The notes: generated from the sequence alone by a model not told the origin. Positions 37,040 through 48,621 are shown, counted from the first letter of the stretch. The stretch: DNA of 64,000 bases from Billgrantia zhangzhouensis (GCF_021404465.1 NZ_JABFTT010000001.1:310001-374000); one strand, 5' to 3'. Program-made: numbers and translations.

Positions 37040-37846
37040 ATGCTGGAAATTTCGAAACTGGTCAAGCGTTACGGACGTGACAAGCCAGTGCTCAAGGAGC
37101 TGGATCTGACGGTGGAGGGCAGCAGTGTGGTATCCATCGTCGGTGCCTCCGGGGCCGGCAAGAGCACCATGCTGCGCTGTATCAACCGCCTGGTGGAGCC
37201 GACTTCCGGCTCGATCAAGCTCAATGGCACCGAGCTGGTGAGGCTCAAGGGGCGCGAATTGCGTCGGACTCGGCGAAAGATTGGCATGGTCTTCCAAGGC
37301 TTCAACCTGATCGACCGGCTCACGGTGATGGAGAACGTGCTGGCCGGTCGGCTCGGCTACGTCAACCTGTTCCAGGCGATCACCCGGCGCTATCCCCAGA
37401 GCGACATCGAGCGCGCCTTCCAACTGATGGAGCGGGTGGGCATCGCCCACTACGCCAACAAGCGGGCCGACGAGCTTTCGGGCGGCGAGCGGCAGCGGGT
37501 CGGCGTGGTGCGGGCGCTGATGCAGGAGCCTGAGATCCTGCTCGCCGACGAACCCACTGCCTCGCTCGACCCGCGCACCTCCGAGCAGATCATGAAGCTG
37601 CTGCATAGCCTGGCTCACGAACTCTCGTTGCCGGTATTGATCAACATCCACAACGTGGCCCAGGCCAAGGCCTATACCGAGCGAATCGTTGGGCTGCGTC
37701 ACGGGCGGATGATCTTCGACGGTGCACCGGCCGGTTTCGGCAAGGAGGCGCTCGATGCCATTTATGGCGGCATTGAGACGGCCGAGGAGGAGATCACCGC
37801 GGAGCCCGGCCGTTCGACACAAGGGGTGGCCCATGACTCCACCTGA
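37040..37846 (+). CDS. phnC: Phosphonate ABC transporter ATP-binding protein PhnC
   Basis: ATPase subunit, 268 aa. Walker A is GASGAGKST at about residues 34-42, the signature motif LSGGERQR, Walker B ILLADEPTAS, with the PhnC-typical block EPTSGSIKLNGTEL. GAGG precedes the ATG. Its 3' end overlaps phnE1 by 14 bases, so they are coupled. Confidence 0.93.
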   Translation: MLEISKLVKRYGRDKPVLKELDLTVEGSSVVSIVGASGAGKSTMLRCINRLVEPTSGSIKLNGTELVRLKGRELRRTRRKIGMVFQGFNLIDRLTVMENVLAGRLGYVNLFQAITRRYPQSDIERAFQLMERVGIAHYANKRADELSGGERQRVGVVRALMQEPEILLADEPTASLDPRTSEQIMKLLHSLAHELSLPVLINIHNVAQAKAYTERIVGLRHGRMIFDGAPAGFGKEALDAIYGGIETAEEEITAEPGRSTQGVAHDST

Positions 37847-38642
37847 CCACGCCGACGTGCCGCGCACTTGGCGCAAGCCGCCGTTCATCGCCAATCCGGC
37901 GCTGCGCTACGGGCTGTGGCTGGCGGTGATCGTCTACCTGATATGGGCCTTCGGTTCGCTGCCGTTCAACTGGGAGCGCATCAGCGAGGGCTTGCCGCGG
38001 GCGGCGCGCATCTTCGGCGGCGGCTTTCCGCCGAGCTTCGAGCGCAGTGGCCTGCTGATCACCGGCTTCAAGGAGAGTTTCCAGATCGCCATCCTGGCCA
38101 CCCTGCTCGGTGTGGCGCTGTCGATTCCGTTTGCGGTGATGGCGGCCAGGAACGTGGCTCCCAAGCCGATCTACCTGCTCGGGCGCGCAGTGATCATCGT
38201 CTCGCGCAGCTTTCATCCGGTGATCGTGGCCATCCTCTTCGTCGCGGCGGTAGGCTTCGGGCCGCTGGCCGGCATCCTTACCCTGACGGTCTACTCGATA
38301 GGCTTCGTCGGCAAGCTGCTGGCCGAAGAGATCGAGGAGATCGACTGGGGCCAGGTCGAGGCGATGAAGGCAGTCGGGGCGGGTTACTTCGCGACTCTGG
38401 TCTATGCCGTGTTCCCGCAAATCCTGCCGCGCCAGGTAGGGCTCTCCATGTATCAGCTCGACAGCAATCTGCGCGCCTCGGCGGTGGTCGGCATCGTCGG
38501 CGCCGGGGGGATCGGCGGCACCCTGATGAATGCCTTTGGTCGCTACGACTACGATTTCGCTTTCGCTATCCTGCTCACGATTATCGCCGTGATCCTGGTC
38601 AGCGAAGGCATCAGCGGCTGGGTGAGGAAGAAAATATGGTAG
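37833..38642 (+). CDS. phnE1: Phosphonate ABC transporter permease PhnE (first)
   Basis: Inner-membrane permease of 269 aa with about six hydrophobic helices. The coupling loop is IEEIDWGQVEAMKAVGAGYF and the family segment VVGIVGAGGIGGTLMNA is present. AAGGGG lies before ATG 37833. It overlaps phnC by 14 and phnE2 by 7 bases. Confidence 0.92.
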   Translation: MTPPDHADVPRTWRKPPFIANPALRYGLWLAVIVYLIWAFGSLPFNWERISEGLPRAARIFGGGFPPSFERSGLLITGFKESFQIAILATLLGVALSIPFAVMAARNVAPKPIYLLGRAVIIVSRSFHPVIVAILFVAAVGFGPLAGILTLTVYSIGFVGKLLAEEIEEIDWGQVEAMKAVGAGYFATLVYAVFPQILPRQVGLSMYQLDSNLRASAVVGIVGAGGIGGTLMNAFGRYDYDFAFAILLTIIAVILVSEGISGWVRKKIW

Positions 38643-39445
38643 ATCACGCCGGTGCCATGGCCGACCGCGTGTGGCGGCGCTACGACCGCAAACAGCGCCT
38701 GACTCGCTATGCCGCGCTGCTCATCACCGTGATGGTGGTCTACTGGGCGGTGCGCGACATCGACATCTTCTGGCCCTGGGTATGGGATGCCCCCAACCAG
38801 ATCTCGAATCTGGGTGCGCGCATGTGGCCGCCCGATCCCTCGCGCTTGGCGGCCATCACCAATGCACTGCTGGAAACGGTGCACATCGCCACGTTGGCCA
38901 CTGCGCTGACGATTTTCATCGCGCTGCCGGTCTCCTATATCGCCGCCCAGAACACCACGCCCAATCGTGCCTGCCTATGGCTGGGACGCTTCATACTGGT
39001 TTCCAGTCGTTCGGTGAACACCATCATCTGGGCGTTGCTGTTCGTGGCCATCTTCGGCCCGGGAGTGCTGGCGGGGATTCTTGCCATCATGTTCCGCTCG
39101 GTGGGCTTCATTGGCAAGCTGATGGGCGAGGCGATCGAGGAGATCGATCGTCGGCCGGTAGAGGCCATGGAAGCCACTGGCGCCTCCAAGGCCAAGGTGA
39201 TCGCCTACGCCATCGTGCCGCAGGTAATGCCGGCATTCTTCGCTATCGTCATCCTGCGCTGGGACATCAATATCCGCGAGTCGACGGTACTTGGGCTGGT
39301 CGGCGCCGGCGGCATCGGGGTGATCCTGCAAGGGGCCATCGACACCTTCGCCTGGCCCACGGTGGCCACCATCCTGATCGCCATCATCGTGCTGGTACTG
39401 ATCGGCGAAGCGGTGACGGGACTACTGCGGCGCAAGGTGCTCTAG
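38636..39445 (+). CDS. phnE2: Phosphonate ABC transporter permease PhnE (second)
   Basis: Second permease, 269 aa, paralogous to PhnE1, giving a heterodimeric channel. The coupling loop IEEIDRRPVEAMEATGASKA and the motif VLGLVGAGGIGVILQGA are visible. The ATG at 38636 has GAGGAA six bases upstream and overlaps the phnE1 stop. No C-P lyase genes follow, so the imported compound is handled elsewhere. Confidence 0.92.
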   Translation: MVDHAGAMADRVWRRYDRKQRLTRYAALLITVMVVYWAVRDIDIFWPWVWDAPNQISNLGARMWPPDPSRLAAITNALLETVHIATLATALTIFIALPVSYIAAQNTTPNRACLWLGRFILVSSRSVNTIIWALLFVAIFGPGVLAGILAIMFRSVGFIGKLMGEAIEEIDRRPVEAMEATGASKAKVIAYAIVPQVMPAFFAIVILRWDINIRESTVLGLVGAGGIGVILQGAIDTFAWPTVATILIAIIVLVLIGEAVTGLLRRKVL

Positions 39446-39562
39446 ACAAGGACTCTGGAGACAGGCTCGAGGGACGGCCGGTTGACCTTCCTGGCGGCCC
39501 TTGCCATGTTGAAGTCGAGAGCCCGCCGCGGGCGTTCCCATATACTGCATCAAGGAGAGGCT

Positions 39563-39991
39563 ATGACAACGTATATCGTGGTCGCCGATGCCGCTCGGGC
39601 GCGCGTGTTCACTCGCGATACGCTCAAGCTCGAGGAAAAGGAAAGTCTGGTGCACGCTGAAGGGCGCCTGCACGAGGGAGACCTGGTCACCGGTACTACG
39701 GGAAGCGTCGACGAATCGACATCCCATGCGCGGCGTGCCAGCCGCGGCGACAGTGTCGCCCTGGAGCATGAGGCGGAGATCTTCGCCAAGCAGATCGCCG
39801 AGCGCATCTACAAGGCGCGGGTCGACAACAGCATGGACAAACTGATCCTGGTGGCCCCGCCGCGTTTTCTGGGCGTGCTACGCGGCAAGCTCGATGGACC
39901 CACCACCAAGCTGATCATCCACACCTTGGACAAGGATCTGTCCAAGGCGCCGATGAACGATATCCAGGAGGCCGTCAGCGATATGCGCTGA
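39563..39991 (+). CDS. Host-attachment-family protein (Host_attach domain)
   Basis: 142-aa cytoplasmic protein with the typical opening TYIVVADAARARVFTRD and the C-terminal block LILVAPPRFLGVLRGKL of the host-attachment family. The family was named from an Agrobacterium gene needed for plant attachment; in free-living halophiles its molecular role is unknown and may relate to stress or eRF1-like RNA contact. AAGGAGAGG before ATG 39563 supports this start over one 81 bases upstream. Confidence 0.85.
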   Translation: MTTYIVVADAARARVFTRDTLKLEEKESLVHAEGRLHEGDLVTGTTGSVDESTSHARRASRGDSVALEHEAEIFAKQIAERIYKARVDNSMDKLILVAPPRFLGVLRGKLDGPTTKLIIHTLDKDLSKAPMNDIQEAVSDMR

Positions 39992-40008
39992 GCGAGCCAC
40001 AACTTCCG

Positions 40009-40036
40009 CTCAAGGCGTGGGCGTTCTTGCCGATAA
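40009..40036 (+). promoter_or_regulatory. Sigma-28 (FliA) type promoter of the chemoreceptor gene
   Basis: CTCAA (40009-40013), exactly 15 nt, then GCCGATAA (40029-40036). The FliA consensus is CTAAA-N15-GCCGATAA, so only one core base differs. It lies 63 bp upstream of the chemoreceptor start codon. Confidence 0.8.
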
Positions 40037-40099
40037 GGTAGGCATGGCCGTGAAGTTTACTTCGCTGCAACATGCTTCCCCTTTCTGCGAGAGCGCCCA

Positions 40100-42163
40100 A
40101 TGCATCTCAAATCGATCCGTCAATTCGTAGTCCTGCTGGCCGGACTCTGCCTGTTGGCCGTGGTCGTGGCCCTGGTCGTCTATGGTCTGTTCTCTTCGGC
40201 ACGTACCCAGCAGACCGTCGAAACCCATACCCGGGAACTGCTCGAGGGAGCGATCGAAGAACGCCTGGCGGTGCTGGCCGATGCCGAGGCCGGCCGTATC
40301 CAGCGTGAACTCGAGCACGCACTGACGCTGGCCACCCAACTGGCCGACACCAATGCGCTGATGGGCCAGCAGGACGCCAGCGGACGTCGAGCCCTGTCCT
40401 TGAGCCGCCGCGAGCTCTCCAACCTGGTGCGTCAGAGCGTGGTCGAAAATCCCTCGCTGCTGGACGCCTTCATCGGCTGGGAGCCCGATGCCTTCGGCCG
40501 CGATGCGTTGTATGCCGACCTCGGCGAAGCCGATGGTTACGACGGCAGCGGTCGCTTCATGCCCTGGTGGTATCGCACTGGAGAAGGCCGCGTCGAGGTG
40601 TTGCCACTGGGCGAGACCATGGAGAGCACGGCCGTGCTCGCCAGCGGTGTGCGCGAAGGTGAATATTACCTCTGCCCACGCGAGACGCTCGCGCCTTGCA
40701 TCATCGACCCGGCACCCTACGACTATGACGGCGAGACGCTGCTGGTTACCTCGTTCAACGTGCCGATCGTCGTCGACGGCGCGTTTCGTGGTGTCGCCGG
40801 GGTCGACCTGGCACTCGATTTCATCCAGGCACTGCTGCTCGAGGCCAACCAGTCGCTCTACGGCGGGGCGGGCGAAATGGCGCTGGTGGCGGGGCGCGGT
40901 GGCCTGGTGGCCCATACCGGCGATGCCGACCGGCTCGGTGCGGCAGCCAGCGAGGCTTTCGACGCCGAGGTGCTTGGTGCCATCGAACAAGCCCGTGAAC
41001 GGGGCGAGAGTGTCGGTCTGGCGCGGGCCGGCATGCTGGAGCGTTATCAGCCGTTCACCATTGGGGCTAGCGAGATGCCCTGGACGCTGCTGATCCGCCT
41101 GCCCGAGACGGCCGTGATGGGTGAGCTGACAACGCTGCAGGAGGTGCTGGGCGAGCAGCGGCGCGCCGATACCCTGGGCATGGCGCTGGTCGGCCTGCTG
41201 CTGGTGGCACTGGGCCTTGCCGCCCTGTGGTGGGTGGGCTCGCGTGTATCCCGGCCGCTGCGCCTGCTGGCCGAGCGTATGCGCGAGATCGCCAGCGACA
41301 ATGGCGATCTGACCCAGCGGCTGCCGGTGCGCGGGCGTGACGAGGGTGCCGAGCTGGCTACCCAGTTCAATGCCTTCGTCGACAAGATTCACGACGTGCT
41401 GATCGACGTGCGCGAAAGCAGCGAATCGGTACGCATGGCGGCCAGCGAGATCGCCAGCGGCGGTGAGGACCTGTCGCGGCGCACCGAGCAGGCCGCCGCC
41501 AGCCTGCAACAGACGTCCGCTTCGATGGAGCAGATCTCGGCCACCGTCGAGCATACCTCGGCCTCGTCGCGGGAGGCCAACGGCCTGTCGAAGTCGGCCG
41601 CCGAGGTCGCCCAGCGCTCTGGCGACACGGTTGGCCAGGTGGTGGATACCATGCAGGAGATCAGTCGCTCGTCGGAGCGGATCGGCGAGATCGTCAAGGT
41701 CATCGACGGCATCGCTTTCCAGACCAATCTGTTGGCGCTCAATGCCTCGGTCGAGGCGGCCAGGGCCGGTGAGCACGGCCGCGGCTTCGCCGTGGTAGCG
41801 GGCGAAGTGCGCCAGCTCGCCACGCGCAGCGCCGAGGCCTCACGCGACATTCGCGCGCTGATCGAGGCATCCAGCCAGCGTGTCGTCAACGGCACCGAGC
41901 AGGTGGGCCGTGCCGGCGAGAGCATGGGCGAGCTGATGGCCAGCGTGAACCGGGTGGCCAACATGCTCGGCGAGATCAGCATGGCAGCCGGCGAACAGAG
42001 CGATGGCATCGGCCAGGTCAGCGTGGCGGTGGCCGACCTTGACCGCATGATCCAGCAGAACGCCGCGTTGGTGGAGGAGTCGACGACCGCCGCCGAGAGG
42101 CTCAGCGAGCAAGCCGATCGCCTGGCTCGGGTGGTGGGAAGCTTCCGCCTGCGCGATCGCTGA
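40100..42163 (+). CDS. Methyl-accepting chemotaxis protein (Cache sensor)
   Basis: 687-aa transmembrane chemoreceptor. TM1 is near residues 9-31, a periplasmic double-Cache-like ligand domain fills about 32-355, TM2 is near 360-381, then HAMP and a signalling domain. The kinase-contact hairpin [20 protein letters not shown] is at about 537-556, and methylation-helix repeats flank it. The Cache domain has [20 protein letters not shown] and [16 protein letters not shown], features of amine/amino-acid-type Cache sensors, but the ligand is unknown. It is preceded by a FliA-type promoter, so it is expressed with the flagellar regulon. Confidence 0.93.
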   Translation: MHLKSIRQFVVLLAGLCLLAVVVALVVYGLFSSARTQQTVETHTRELLEGAIEERLAVLADAEAGRIQRELEHALTLATQLADTNALMGQQDASGRRALSLSRRELSNLVRQSVVENPSLLDAFIGWEPDAFGRDALYADLGEADGYDGSGRFMPWWYRTGEGRVEVLPLGETMESTAVLASGVREGEYYLCPRETLAPCIIDPAPYDYDGETLLVTSFNVPIVVDGAFRGVAGVDLALDFIQALLLEANQSLYGGAGEMALVAGRGGLVAHTGDADRLGAAASEAFDAEVLGAIEQARERGESVGLARAGMLERYQPFTIGASEMPWTLLIRLPETAVMGELTTLQEVLGEQRRADTLGMALVGLLLVALGLAALWWVGSRVSRPLRLLAERMREIASDNGDLTQRLPVRGRDEGAELATQFNAFVDKIHDVLIDVRESSESVRMAASEIASGGEDLSRRTEQAAASLQQTSASMEQISATVEHTSASSREANGLSKSAAEVAQRSGDTVGQVVDTMQEISRSSERIGEIVKVIDGIAFQTNLLALNASVEAARAGEHGRGFAVVAGEVRQLATRSAEASRDIRALIEASSQRVVNGTEQVGRAGESMGELMASVNRVANMLGEISMAAGEQSDGIGQVSVAVADLDRMIQQNAALVEESTTAAERLSEQADRLARVVGSFRLRDR

Positions 42164-42189
42164 CGGACAGCGGGTAGGAAACTAGAGGG

Positions 42190-43116
42190 TCAGGATACCG
42201 GTGGCAGGTCGATCTCGTCGCTGCGCCTGACCCCCTCGGTCATCTGCCGGCACAGGCGCAGGAACTCGCGCATGCCGGTGGCCAGATACTTGTGACGGTG
42301 CCAGATGAAGGCGAACTGGCGGCTCAGGTCGAGCTCCGGCGTGGGAATCGGCACCAGGCTGCCACGCCGGAAGGCATCGCGTAGCGCCAGTTTGGATACA
42401 CAACCGATGCCGAGGCCCGATTCCACCGCCCGCTTGATCCCTTCGGTATGCTCGAGCTCCAGTAGCGTGTTGAAGCGTCCGCGCCGGTGACGTGCGGCCT
42501 GCTCCAGGGTCATGCGGGTACCCGAGCCCTGCTCGCGCATGATCCAGGCCTCGCGCAGCAGTCGGTCGAGTTCCACCGGCCCCTGCCCGGCCAGCGGATG
42601 GCGGGGGGAGCAGAACACCGATAGTTCGTCCTCCACCCAGGGCTGGGTGATCACGTCCTCCTCCTCGCAGTGCCCTTCGATGAGCCCCAGGTCGAGCTCG
42701 TGCTGACGCACGCGGTCGATGATCTCCCGCGTGTTGCGCACCGCCAGGCGTACCCGGCTCCCCGGGTGGCGTTGCATGAAGTCACTGATCAACAGCGTTG
42801 CCAGATAGTTGCCGATGGTCAGGGTGGCGCCCACGTCGAGCGAGCCGATTCCTTGCTGGCCATGCAGGATCTCCTCGATCTCCTCGGCACGGTCGAGCAG
42901 CGCCACCGCCTTGGGCAGTAACTGAAAACCCAGCGCATTGAGCCGCAGCCGCTTGCCGACACGGTCGAGCAGTTGACAATCGAACTGGCGCTCGAGCTCG
43001 GCCAGGGCGGTGCTGGTGGCGGACTGTGACAGGGATAGTGCCCGTGCGGCACGGGAAACGCTCTCGTGCTGGGCGACGGCGACGAAGACCTCGAGCTGGC
43101 GCAGGGTGAAGTGCAT
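42190..43116 (-). CDS. finR: LysR-type regulator divergent from fpr (FinR-like)
   Basis: 308-aa LysR-family transcription factor. The N-terminal winged helix is visible (LRQLEVFVAVAQHESVSRAA, then SQSATSTALAELERQF), followed by an effector domain with SLDVGATLTIGNYLATLL. In Pseudomonas the LysR protein FinR sits beside and activates the ferredoxin-NADP reductase gene fpr under superoxide or sulfite stress; the same divergent pairing here supports the name. An inverted repeat lies between the genes. I use the ATG at 43116; an upstream in-frame TTG is less likely. Confidence 0.82.
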   Translation of the reverse strand: MHFTLRQLEVFVAVAQHESVSRAARALSLSQSATSTALAELERQFDCQLLDRVGKRLRLNALGFQLLPKAVALLDRAEEIEEILHGQQGIGSLDVGATLTIGNYLATLLISDFMQRHPGSRVRLAVRNTREIIDRVRQHELDLGLIEGHCEEEDVITQPWVEDELSVFCSPRHPLAGQGPVELDRLLREAWIMREQGSGTRMTLEQAARHRRGRFNTLLELEHTEGIKRAVESGLGIGCVSKLALRDAFRRGSLVPIPTPELDLSRQFAFIWHRHKYLATGMREFLRLCRQMTEGVRRSDEIDLPPVS

Positions 43117-43133
43117 GAAACGGCTCAAATTTG

Positions 43134-43154
43134 ATCTATATCAGTAGTATAGAT
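43134..43154. promoter_or_regulatory. Inverted-repeat operator between finR and fpr
   Basis: ATCTATA (43134-43140) and TATAGAT (43148-43154) are perfect complements with a 7-nt spacer, and contain the T-N11-A pattern of LysR-type sites. It lies just upstream of the finR start and about 23 bp before the fpr -35 box. Confidence 0.65.
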
Positions 43155-43176
43155 AAAGGATATCCATACAATCCAA

Positions 43177-43205
43177 TTAACAGATAAACCTTGCGCTCTT
43201 ATAAT
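43177..43205 (+). promoter_or_regulatory. Sigma-70 promoter of fpr
   Basis: TTAACA (43177-43182), a 17-nt spacer, then a perfect TATAAT (43200-43205). It lies 57 bp upstream of the fpr start codon. Confidence 0.8.
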
Positions 43206-43262
43206 GCAAGCAAATCGTATTGCCCTGTTAGTTATTCGATTAAGGAATATTCAGGAGTCGGC

Positions 43263-44039
43263 ATGAGCAAGTTTGCATTGGAAGATGTTCTCAGCGTTCA
43301 TCACTGGAACGACACCCTGTTCAGCTTCCGCACCACACGCGAGCGCAGCCTGCGCTTCAAGAACGGTCAGTTCGTCATGATCGGCCTGGAAGTCGACGGC
43401 AAGCCGCTGATGCGCGCTTACTCCATCGCCAGCCCCAACTACGAAGACCACCTCGAGTTCTTCAGCATCAAGGTGCCCGACGGCCCGCTGACCTCGCGCC
43501 TGCAGCACCTCAAGGTGGGCGACCAGATCATGGTCAGCCGCAAGCCCACTGGTACCCTGGTCACCGACGACCTGCTGCCGGGCCGCAACCTCTACTTCCT
43601 CTCCACCGGTACCGGCCTGGCCCCGTTCATGAGCCTGATCCAGGATCCGGAAGTGTACGAGCGCTTCGAGAAGGTGATCTTGGTGCACGGGGTGCGCAGC
43701 GTCAGCGAGTTGGCTTATGCCGACTTCATCCAGAAGGAGCTGCCGGCCCACGAGTACCTGGGTGACGAGATCAAGGAGAAGCTGGTCTATTATCCCACCG
43801 TGACTCGCGAAGAGTTCCACACCATGGGTCGCCTCACCGACCACATCCGCAGCGGCAAGCTGTTCGAGGACACCGGTATTGCCCCGATGGACCCCAAGCA
43901 AGACCGCGCCATGATCTGCGGCAGTCCGGCGATGCTCGACGAGACCAGCGCGCTGCTCGACGACCTAGGCTTCAACATCTCGCCGCGCATGGGCGAGCCG
44001 GGGGATTACGTGATTGAACGCGCCTTCGTCGAGAAGTAA
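43263..44039 (+). CDS. fpr: Ferredoxin--NADP+ reductase
   Basis: 258-aa FAD enzyme exchanging electrons between NADPH and ferredoxin/flavodoxin, supporting redox-stress repair and Fe-S assembly. The FAD motif is MRAYSIASPN near residue 52, the NADPH-binding region STGTGLAPFMSLI near 112, and the C terminus ends in VEK as in subclass I bacterial Fpr. CAGGAG before ATG 43263 fixes the start. The promoter and a LysR-type inverted repeat lie in the gap to finR. Confidence 0.94.
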   Translation: MSKFALEDVLSVHHWNDTLFSFRTTRERSLRFKNGQFVMIGLEVDGKPLMRAYSIASPNYEDHLEFFSIKVPDGPLTSRLQHLKVGDQIMVSRKPTGTLVTDDLLPGRNLYFLSTGTGLAPFMSLIQDPEVYERFEKVILVHGVRSVSELAYADFIQKELPAHEYLGDEIKEKLVYYPTVTREEFHTMGRLTDHIRSGKLFEDTGIAPMDPKQDRAMICGSPAMLDETSALLDDLGFNISPRMGEPGDYVIERAFVEK

Positions 44040-44080
44040 AAAAAGGGCGCTCGCTCACGTTTCGGTGCTTGCCGAGCTTC

Positions 44081-44107
44081 AAAAAAACCACGGCCTTACG
44101 GTCGTGG
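44081..44107 (-). terminator. Terminator of the distal glnK
   Basis: On the minus strand CCACGACC, loop GTAA, GGCCGTGG is followed by seven T residues (44087-44081). It lies just after the PII gene at 44137. The plus strand has only a weak T-rich tail, so fpr may use it inefficiently. Confidence 0.8.
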
Positions 44108-44136
44108 GTTCTTGTATGTTTGGGCTTTGGCTCGGG

Positions 44137-44529
<393 letters not shown>

Positions 44530-44566
44530 TCATTGCCTCCAAGCATACACCGCTATGTGGGCAAAT

Positions 44567-44599
44567 AAAAAAGCGTCGGCAGCGATTCCAGGCGCTGCC
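44567..44599 (-). terminator. Second terminator between amtB and glnK
   Basis: On the minus strand GGCAGCG pairs with CGCTGCC around CCTGGAAT, with six T residues (44572-44567) shortly after. It follows the first amtB terminator by about 30 nt. Confidence 0.65.
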
Positions 44600-44630
44600 G
44601 CCAGCGGCGGACCGCAGGGGAGGCGGGCAT

Positions 44631-44654
44631 AAAAAAGGCCCTCCGAAGAGGGCC
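44631..44654 (-). terminator. Rho-independent terminator after amtB
   Basis: Minus strand GGCCCTC, loop TTCG, GAGGGCC, then TTTTTT. It lies 35 nt after the amtB stop. Confidence 0.92.
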
Positions 44655-44688
44655 AGGGGAGCACGCCAGCTCACTCGGTTCGTCGCGC

Positions 44689-45948
44689 TTACTTCTTCGC
44701 GACGTTGAATTCGGGATAGGCTTCCAGGCCGCACTCGGCCAGGTCGACCCCTTCGTACTCTTCCTCTTCGCTGACACGGATGCCCATGACGGCCTTGAGG
44801 ATCAGCCATACCACCAGGCTGGCGAGGAAGACCCAGGCGAAGATGCCGATGATGCCGATGATCTGCGAGCCGAAGGAGGCGTCGGCGTTGGACAGCGGCA
44901 CCACCAGCACACCCCAGATGCCGACCACGCCGTGCACCGAAATGGCGCCCACCGGATCGTCGATCTTCAGCTTGTCCAGAGTGACGATGGAGACCACCAC
45001 GATCAGGCCGCCGATGGCGCCGATGAAGGCCGCGCCCAGGGCGCTGGGCTCCAGCGGCTCTGCGGTGATGGCGACCAGACCGGCCAGGGCGCCGTTCAGT
45101 GCCATGGTCAGGTCCGCCTTGCGGAACCACAGCTTGGCCAGGATCAGCGCGGCGAGCACGCCACCGGCGGCCGCGGCGTTGGTATTGACGAACACCTGGG
45201 CCACATTGTTGGCGGAGATGGCGTCCGAAACCTTCAGTTCGGAACCACCGTTGAAGCCGAACCAGCCCATCCACAGAATGAAGGTACCCAGGGTGGCCAG
45301 CGGCATGTTGGCGCCGGGAATGGCGTAGATGGCGCCATCCTTGCCGTACTTGCCCTTGCGCGGGCCGAGGATGAGTACACCGGCCAGGGCCGCGGCCGCG
45401 CCGGCCATGTGCACGATGCCGGAGCCGGCATAGTCGCTGTAGCCCAGCGCGTCGAGCCAGCCCTCGCCCCAGGTCCAGTAGCCGGAGATGGGATAGATGA
45501 CACCGGTGAGCACCACGGCGAAGGCCAGGAAGGCCCACAGCTTCATGCGCTCGGCCACGGCGCCGGAGACGATCGACATGGCGGTGGCCACGAACACCAC
45601 CTGGAAGAAGTAATCGGAGCGCATGGAGTAATAGGGCGCGTCCTCGTCACCGGCGATGATGGCGCCCAGGGTGTTCTCGGCGCCGATCAGAAAGCCCAGG
45701 TTGGGCAGGAAGCCGCCTTCCGGGCTGGAGTACATGATGTAGTAGCCGATCAGCAGGTACATGGTACAGGCGATGGCGAACAGGGCGATGTTCTTGGTCA
45801 GGATTTCGGCGGTGTTCTTGGAGCGCACCATGCCGGCCTCGAGCATCGAGAAGCCGGCGGCCATCCACATCACCAGCACGCCGCAAAGTAGGAAATAGAA
45901 AGTGTCGAGCGCATACATCAGCTCGGTCAGCTCGGTCAGTTCTGTCAT
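44689..45948 (-). CDS. amtB: Ammonium transporter AmtB
   Basis: 419-aa trimeric ammonium channel of the inner membrane with about 11 helices. The two pore histidines are in SGIVHMAGA and ISVHGVVGIWG, and the segment MSIVSGAVAERMK is typical. It is gated by GlnK, and PII genes lie on both sides. The start at 45948 has AGGAG about 11 nt upstream. The N terminus begins with an in-phase TEL-TEL-TEL repeat coded by a 9-bp tandem repeat, which might vary in copy number; a second ATG follows it at residue 11. Confidence 0.95.
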   Translation of the reverse strand: MTELTELTELMYALDTFYFLLCGVLVMWMAAGFSMLEAGMVRSKNTAEILTKNIALFAIACTMYLLIGYYIMYSSPEGGFLPNLGFLIGAENTLGAIIAGDEDAPYYSMRSDYFFQVVFVATAMSIVSGAVAERMKLWAFLAFAVVLTGVIYPISGYWTWGEGWLDALGYSDYAGSGIVHMAGAAAALAGVLILGPRKGKYGKDGAIYAIPGANMPLATLGTFILWMGWFGFNGGSELKVSDAISANNVAQVFVNTNAAAAGGVLAALILAKLWFRKADLTMALNGALAGLVAITAEPLEPSALGAAFIGAIGGLIVVVSIVTLDKLKIDDPVGAISVHGVVGIWGVLVVPLSNADASFGSQIIGIIGIFAWVFLASLVVWLILKAVMGIRVSEEEEYEGVDLAECGLEAYPEFNVAKK

Positions 45949-46035
45949 TTTTGCTGTTCTCCTGAACCCGCATATAAGGGCGAGGCGTTATTGCTATGGG
46001 TATGGCGTACCCTGTCATGATCCCTGCCGGTCGGC

Positions 46036-46458
<423 letters not shown>

Positions 46459-46505
46459 TTAATTTTCGTGGAAACATGATGTTGCATAGACCTCACGGCA
46501 TGTCT

Positions 46506-46555
46506 TGCGCCGCAATGGCGCAGCCGGTGCAACCGTCGTGCACCGGAGTGGTGCT
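46506..46555. promoter_or_regulatory. Two NtrC-type enhancer sites
   Basis: TGCACCGGAGTGGTGCT (46539-46555) follows the NtrC dyad TGCACC-N5-GGTGCA, differing only in the last base. TGCGCCGCAATGGCGCA (46506-46522) is a perfect dyad of the same shape. Their centres are 33 bp apart, about three helical turns, and about 90 and 122 bp upstream of the predicted sigma-54 start, much as at E. coli glnA. Confidence 0.7.
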
Positions 46556-46664
46556 GGATCGTGGTGCGGCTGCGCCATGAGGGGGCGAGAGAAGGGAATG
46601 CGCCGTGGCGGGGCCTTGCGTATGCTGTAGGGCAACATGAGCAGGCCAACAGGAGAAGCGCACC

Positions 46665-47021
46665 ATGGCGAATCAGGACCCCATCAGCCGACTGGCGCAA
46701 CAGCTGGGCGAACGCCTGCAGGGAGCGGCCCAGGCGCCGGAGGAATTGCAGAAGGGCATGCAGCAGATCGTGCGCGGCGCCTTCGACCGCCTGGAGCTGG
46801 TGTCGCGGGAGGACTTCGACATCCTGATGGACGTGCTACAGCGCACGCGGATTCGTGTCGAAGCGCTGGAGCAGCAGGTCGCGGCGCTGGAACAGGCGCT
46901 GGCGGCCCGAGAGACGCCCGCAGCTCAGGCAACCCTCACGCCGTCCAGACAGGGCACTGCGGATACCTCGCCCAAGCAGGATGAGCCGGGCGGACCGGAG
47001 GGCGACCAGGCCGAGCGCTGA
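46665..47021 (+). CDS. ubiK: Ubiquinone biosynthesis accessory factor UbiK
   Basis: 118-aa protein of the UbiK (formerly DUF526/BMFP) family, which helps the Ubi complex in aerobic ubiquinone synthesis. The family pattern is an amphipathic N-terminal helix followed by a coiled coil (EDFDILMDVLQRTRIRVEAL and on to about residue 85) and a polar, disordered tail. AGGAG upstream of ATG 46665 supports the start. It lies next to comM, the common arrangement in gammaproteobacteria. Confidence 0.88.
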   Translation: MANQDPISRLAQQLGERLQGAAQAPEELQKGMQQIVRGAFDRLELVSREDFDILMDVLQRTRIRVEALEQQVAALEQALAARETPAAQATLTPSRQGTADTSPKQDEPGGPEGDQAER

Positions 47022-47096
47022 GCCAGCGTGGAGAGCCCGTTGCGGTACAGTGCTAGTATCTAGCCCTTACGCTAATGAACTGCGAGGGATTGCACG

Positions 47097-48602
<1,506 letters not shown>

Positions 48603-48621
48603 TAAGGCTGCGGTCTGGGGG

